Position numbers and translations under genes: made by a program. DNA of 64,000 nt from Gigaspora margarita (Eukaryota; Glomeromycota; Glomeromycetes; Diversisporales; Gigasporaceae), in NCBI GenBank assembly GCA_009809945.1, contig WTPW01000363.1, forward strand, positions 277,162 through 341,161, in the 5' to 3' direction. Each line of letters opens with the position of its first letter. Position 1 is the first letter of the stretch. Positions 58,534 to 64,000 of the stretch are shown here, piece after piece. Under the pieces are notes generated by a model that was not told the origin of the DNA, made no database searches, and saw nothing but the letters and a program-made list of their open reading frames with translations.

Positions 58534-58772
58534 CAGGGGAGTCCCCAAAATTCCGGGTCGGGATACGTCGGAGGGCATCGGTTTCATGGTCGGCTAGATC
58601 GGAATTGATCAATTTTTGCCCCAAGATCATAAAAAATTTTACTAATAAATCATATCCATTCATTAAGTAAAAAATGCCCAGCTGATAATTTTGCTATAGA
58701 ATCTGCTAACAACTAGGGCTAAACGCCGACCTAGATCCGACGCATCCGACCCGGAAATTTGGGACAGCCCTG
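58534..58772. mobile_element. MITE (CAGG...GGGTCCCC family), copy B
   Basis: CAGGGGAGTCCCCAAAATTC and AAATTTGGGACAGCCCTG ends with TA. The whole is the reverse complement of copy A at 55017-55253, with moderate divergence. Confidence 0.72.
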
Positions 58773-59335
58773 TAAAAATCCTTAGTCGTGTCTAAGCCAA
58801 CCCCTCTTAAATTAGAGATTATTAAGATTATTTTTAAAGTTAGCTTTCTAGCACCTCTTCGAAGCAGACGATGCTTGTTTAAAAAGATTACTTGTGTAAC
58901 GTTGTGTTCTCAAAAAGTTCTCTAAAACAGGAAATTGATCTGCATTGGCCAATCAGACGAATTTCTGCCTTTGAATTTTCATATAGGACTATGGATTTAC
59001 ATAAGTACATCGGCATGCCCCATAATTTTCCCGTGTCCAGAATTCTGCGGTGAGACAATACAAAAAGATTTTTAGAGCGAGCAGATTTATGCACCTGGAC
59101 ACTCTAATGTCGATATATATTAACAGATTGGTTAAATACTTAAGTCTCAGGTAAAGCTTTCAGTGCTATCAACATAATTGTTAGCATTATAATTAGCGTT
59201 GGCATTTACTATTACGCAATAGACAATGGAATTTAATAAAACTTTTTCTGTTAAATTATCGTTATAGTAAGTTAATAAATAGGGCAATGGTGTAAGCGTT
59301 TCATAAAGTTGGTCTACATATTTTATAGAATTATC
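58773..59335. other. Spacer before array 2
   Basis: No gene recognised. A plus-strand CAG|GTAAAG at about 59149-59155 could be the donor of an exon upstream of array 2, but no coding exon is recognisable around it. Confidence 0.3.
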
Positions 59336-60256
59336 TTATCTATTGATTACTCTTTCTATATTTTGTTATCTGTTATTCACCTACGTGTTAAACTAACAGT
59401 CAGCATGTATAAATTTTATTCATAAAATGAGCTAGACATTTTATTGTCAACAAAATGTGATTCGACTAATTATTCCTTCTCTATTCTGCTATCTGTTATT
59501 CACCTACACATTAAATCAACAGGGAGTAAGTGTTGAATTTTGTTCATATATATAAAAATAATCATAATATTTTATTGTCAACCAAATAGAATTAATTATT
59601 AATTATTCGTTCTCTATTCTGTTATCTGTTTTATCTATATGTTAAATTAACAGAGAGTAAGTGTTGAATTTTATTCATATATATAAAAATAATCATTATA
59701 TTTTTTGTCAACAAAATAGAATTAACTATTAATTATTCGTTCTCTATTCTGTTATCTGGTTTATCTATATCTATATGTTAAATTAACAGAGGGTAAGTGC
59801 TGAATTTTATTCATATAGATAAAAATAATCATTATATTTTATTGTCAACAAAATAGAATCAGCTATTAATTATTAGTTCTCTATTCTGTTATCTTATACT
59901 AAACTAATAGATAGTTAGTGTTGAATTTTATTTATCTATATAAAAATAATCATAATATTTTATTGTCAACAAAATAGAATTAACTATTAATTATTCGTTA
60001 TCTATTCTGTTATCTGTTTTTATCTATATTTTAAATCAACAGTTTGTAAGTGTTGAATTTTATTCATATATATAAAAAATAATCATTATATTTTATTGTC
60101 AACAAAATAGAATTAACTATTAATTATTCATTCTCTATTCTGTTATCTGTTTTTATCTATATGTTAAATAAATAGTTTGTAAGTATTGAACTTTATTCAT
60201 ATATATAAAAATAATCATAATATTTTATTGTCAACAAAATAGAATTAACTATTAAT

Positions 60257-60756
60257 GGATAGGATTTACCTGTCTATATTTAGTACTTTGTACTAAATAT
60301 AGACACCTTTTAAACCTGATTATCTGTTAATTTTAATTATTAATTATGATTTTAATAACTCTTCATAATTTGTTAGATATAGAGCATTATGTCTAAAAAG
60401 TTTGATAACTTTAAGTCTTATTTTTGATTTTATATGATTTTTTTTCTAAAAAGTTCTTTTTTTTAGAAAAAATTTTTTGTGCTAAGCCACAATTTAAAAA
60501 TTACTAGTAATTTTATAATTAAAATACAGACAGAAATGTACTAAACTTAGTACGGGTTTGTTACACAAAAATTGAGGTTATTAAAAATTTTTTTTCTTAA
60601 TAATATTATTATTAATTTAAAAAAAATTTTGCTAAACAATTTTTGAAGATTTATCAGATTTTTGTATATAAAAAAAATTGAGTTTTTTAATTTTTTGGAT
60701 TTTTTATGCATTTTGCAAAACGTACTAAAGTTAGTACAAAACAGTAAATCCAAACC
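60257..60756. mobile_element. 500-bp TIR element inserted in array 2
   Basis: Ends GGATAGGATTTACCTGT and ACAGTAAATCCAAACC are imperfect inverted repeats, flanked by ATTAAT on both sides (60251-60256 and 60757-60762). Uninterrupted array units read ACTATTAATTATTC at this place. The interior has hairpins built on TTTAGTAC/GTACTAAA. No gene is seen. Confidence 0.65.
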
Positions 60757-62280
60757 ATTAATTATTCGTTCTCTATTCTGTTATCTGTTTTTATCTATAT
60801 TTTAAATCAACAGGGTGAAAGTGTTAAATTTTATTCATATATATAAAAATAATAATAATATTTTATTGTTAACAAAATAGAATTAACAATTAATTATTCG
60901 TTCTCTATTTTGTTGTCTTTTTTTATCTATATTTTAAATCAACAGTTTGTAAGTGTTGAATTTTATTTATCTATATAAAATAATCATTATATTAGAATTA
61001 ATTATTAATTATTAGTTCTCTATTCTGTTATCTTATACTAAACTAATAGATGGTAAGTATTGAATTTTATTCATATATATAAAAATAATCATAATATTTT
61101 ATTGTCAACTAAATAGAATAAACTATTAATTATTTATTCTCTATTCTGTTTTCTGTTTTTATCTATATTTTAAATTGACAGTTTGTAAGTGTTGAATTTT
61201 ATTCATCTATATAAAATAATCATTATACATTAGAATTAATTATTAATTATTAGTTCTCTATTCTGTTATCTTATACTAAACTAATAGATGGCAAGTATTG
61301 AATTTTATTCATATATATAAAAATAATCATTATATTTTATTGTCAACAAAATAGAATTAACTATTAATTATTCATTCTATACTTTGTTTCTTTTTTTATC
61401 TATATGTTAAATCAACAGTGGGTAAGTGTTGAATTTTATTCATATATATAAAATAATTGTTAATATTAGAATTAATTATTAATTATTAGTTCTCTATTCT
61501 GTTATCTTATACTAAACTAATAGATGGTAAGTATTGAATTTTATTCATATACATAAAAATAATCATTATATCTTATTGTCAACAAAGTAGAATTAACTAT
61601 TAATTATTCATCCTCTATTCTGTTATTTGTTTTTATCTATATGTTAAATAAATAGTTTGTAAGTGTTGAATGTTATTCATCTATATAAAAATAATTATAA
61701 TATTTTATTGTCAACAAAATAGAATTAACTATTAATTATTCGTTCTCTATTCTGTTATCTTATACTAAACAAATAGATGGTAAGTGTTGAATTTTATTCA
61801 TATATATATAAATAATCATAATATTTTATTGTCAACAAAATAGAATTAACTATTTTTTATCTACATTTTAAATCAACAGGAAGTAATTGTTGAATTTTAT
61901 TCATATATACATAAATAATCATTATATTTTATTGTCAACAAAATAGGATTAACTATTAATTATTCGTTCTCTACTCTGTTATCTGTTTTTATCTACATGT
62001 TAAATCAACAGGAAGTAAGTATTGAATTTTATTAATATATACATAAATAATCATTCTATTTTATTGTCAACAAAATAAATCAACTATTAATTATTCATTC
62101 TCTATTCTGTTATCTGTTTTTATCTATATGTTAAATAAATAGTTTGTAAGTATTGAATTTTATTCATATATATAAAAATAATCATAATATTTTATTGTCA
62201 ACAAAATAGAATTAACTATTAATTATTCATTCTCTATTCTGTTATCTTATACTAATAGATGGTAAGTGTTGAATTTTATT

Positions 62281-62487
62281 NNNNNNNNNNNNNNNNNNNN
62301 NNNNNNNNNNNNNNNNNNNNNNNNNNNNNNNNNNNNNNNNNNNNNNNNNNNNNNNNNNNNNNNNNNNNNNNNNNNNNNNNNNNNNNNNNNNNNNNNNNNN
62401 NNNNNNNNNNNNNNNNNNNNNNNNNNNNNNNNNNNNNNNNNNNNNNNNNNNNNNNNNNNNNNNNNNNNNNNNNNNNNNNNNNNNNNN
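62281..62487. other. Assembly gap (207 N)
   Basis: A run of unknown bases inside array 2. Its true length and the number of missing repeat units are unknown. Reading frames drawn through it are meaningless. Confidence 0.99.
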
Positions 62488-64000
62488 ATATTTTATTGTC
62501 AACAAAATAGAATTAACTATTAATTATTCATTCTCTATTCTGTTATCTGTTTTATCTATATGTTAAATCAACAGGGAGTAAATGTTGAATTTTATTCATA
62601 TATATAAAAATAATCATTATATTTTATTGTCAACAAAATAGAATAACTATTAATTATTTGTTCTCTATTCTGTTATCTGGTTTATCTATATCTATATATT
62701 AAATTAACAGAGAGTAAGTATTGAATTTTATTCATATATATAAAAATAATCATTATATTTTATTGTCAACAAAATAGAATTAACTATTAATTATTCATTC
62801 TCTATTCTGTTATCTTATACTAAACTAGTAATTGGCAAGTGTTGAATTTGATTCATGTATGTAAACATAATCATTATATTTTATTTTCAACAAAATAAAT
62901 TTATCTATTAATTATTTATTTTTATTATGTTATCTTATGTGTTAAAGCAACAGTGCATAAGTGTGGAATTTTATTAATGTAACAAAGACCAACATAATTT
63001 ACGGTAACAAAATAGATTTATCTATTAATTATTTCTTCTCTATTTTGTTTCTTATGTGTTAAATCAATAGAGCATAGGGTTGAATCTTATTAATTTAGAA
63101 AAGATCAACATAATTTATTGGTAATAAAATATATTTCCTTTTAATAATTCTTTCTCTATTTTGTTTTCTGTTATTCATCAATGTGTTAACAGCGTGTAAG
63201 TGTAGAATTTATGCTTTACATATTTTTATGTCAATAAAAATAATTATATATTAATTATTTTCTCTTTATTTATCTGCTATTCACTTACATGTTAAATTAA
63301 CAGCGAGTAAGTGTAAGATTTATTCATAAAAATACTCTGCATATTTTATTTTAACAAAATATAATTATTTATCAATTATTTCCCCTTGATACTATTTAAT
63401 TAACTAATGTAAATGTAGAATTTGTAAAAAGAACTACTATTTATTGCTAACAAAATAGAATTACTTATTTAATCTATATTCTGTTTTCTGTTAAATTAAC
63501 AGGAAGTAACTGTAGAATTTATTCATAAAATTAATTACATATTTGTCAATAAAATATAATTATCTATTAATTATTCTTTCTCTATTTTGTTATCTGTTCT
63601 TCTCTTTTCTATGTGTTAAAGCACGTAAGTATAGGATTTATTCATAAAAGTGAACTACATATTTCATTGCCAATAAAATAGAATTATCTATTAACTATTT
63701 TTTCTCTATTATTTTATCTGTTTTAACATTTGCATCAATCAACAGCTTGTAAGTATAGAATTTATTTATAAGAATGAACTACATATTTTATTGTTAACAA
63801 AACAGGATTACCTATTAATTATTCCTTCTCTATTCTTTTATTCACCAATGCATTAAATTAACAGCCAGTAAGTATAAAATTTATTTATAAAAATGAAATA
63901 CATGTTTTATTGTCAACAAAATAGGATTATCTATTAATAATTCCTGTCTGTTACACATTAAACTAATAGAAAGTAATATAGAATTTATTCTTAAAAATGA

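Larger units (their letters stand above)
59340..64000 (+). repeat. Array 2: tandem acceptor, 3 bases, donor units
   Basis: Repeats of about 120-135 bp continue past the window end. On the plus strand a pyrimidine-rich stretch ends in AACAG or AATAG. Three bases follow, then GTAAGT (once GCAAGT). First bases of well-formed cores: 59523, 59654, 59790, 59911, 60043, 60176, 60956, 61050, 61182, 61288, 61419, 61524, 61656, 61777, 61880, 62012, 62143, 62259, 62575, 62711, 63193, 63304, 63503, 63622, 63746, 63865, 63970. Cores near 60814, 62831, 62954, 63069 and 63400 are degenerate. TTT and ATG dominate the middle of the array, and the right end is more varied. None of the 27 triplets is a stop codon. 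The unit sequence is unrelated to array 1. Confidence 0.88.

Noticed and set aside
62242-62523. Open frames across the run of N
   Set aside because: They exist only because unknown bases cannot show stops.

Overview
This 64 kb window is very AT-rich and repeat-laden, and looks like the nuclear genome of an arbuscular mycorrhizal fungus (Glomeromycotina, most like Rhizophagus). The grounds are the gene families: a Crinkler-type NTPase/nuclease, a kinase with the N-terminal Cys cluster and 'IEWIPFNKL' lead-in of the expanded AM-fungal kinases, Sel1-repeat and F-box/LRR genes, and short introns of 50-80 bp. This is recognition by eye; no database was searched.

Genes are few. On the minus strand there are a four-exon Crinkler-like gene (4897-7156), a five-exon maleylacetoacetate isomerase / zeta-class glutathione transferase (42639-43596), a spliced protein kinase (45808-47392) and a Sel1-repeat gene with one apparent one-base frameshift (51997-52898). 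Broken host sequences are a tandemly duplicated RRM (SR-type) fragment (13016-13809), an F-box/LRR pseudogene split by a hAT insertion (40560-42170) and an LRR-like fragment (57177-57370).

From 1 to 40 kb the window is mostly DNA-transposon debris: hairpin MITEs, a near-1-kb palindrome, hAT transposase remnants, a decayed Rep-helicase Helitron (23540-27450), Harbinger-like and pogo-like non-autonomous elements, several nested TIR elements, a tRNA-headed SINE with tail and target duplication (34286-34793) and a second retroposon-like block (15181-16292). Telomere-like CCCTAA tracts and one palindromic module recur inside many of these elements.

The most unusual feature is in the last 17 kb. 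Two long tandem arrays of unrelated sequence, on opposite strands, share one rule: each unit of about 105-135 bp holds a 3' splice site (AG), exactly three variable bases, then a 5' splice site (GTRAGT). Array 1 (47437-51950, minus strand) has 40 of 40 units in this form and lies directly between the Sel1 gene and the kinase, all on one strand; its last unit is joined by a normal short intron to the kinase exon. Array 2 (about 59340 to past the window end, plus strand) has about 27 of 33 units in this form. A partial duplicate of array 1 (55624-57176), away from the kinase, has lost the rule in about half of its units. Read literally these are ladders of introns separated by single-codon microexons, or of near-recursive splice sites. 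Whether they are spliced this way is inference and needs RNA evidence.
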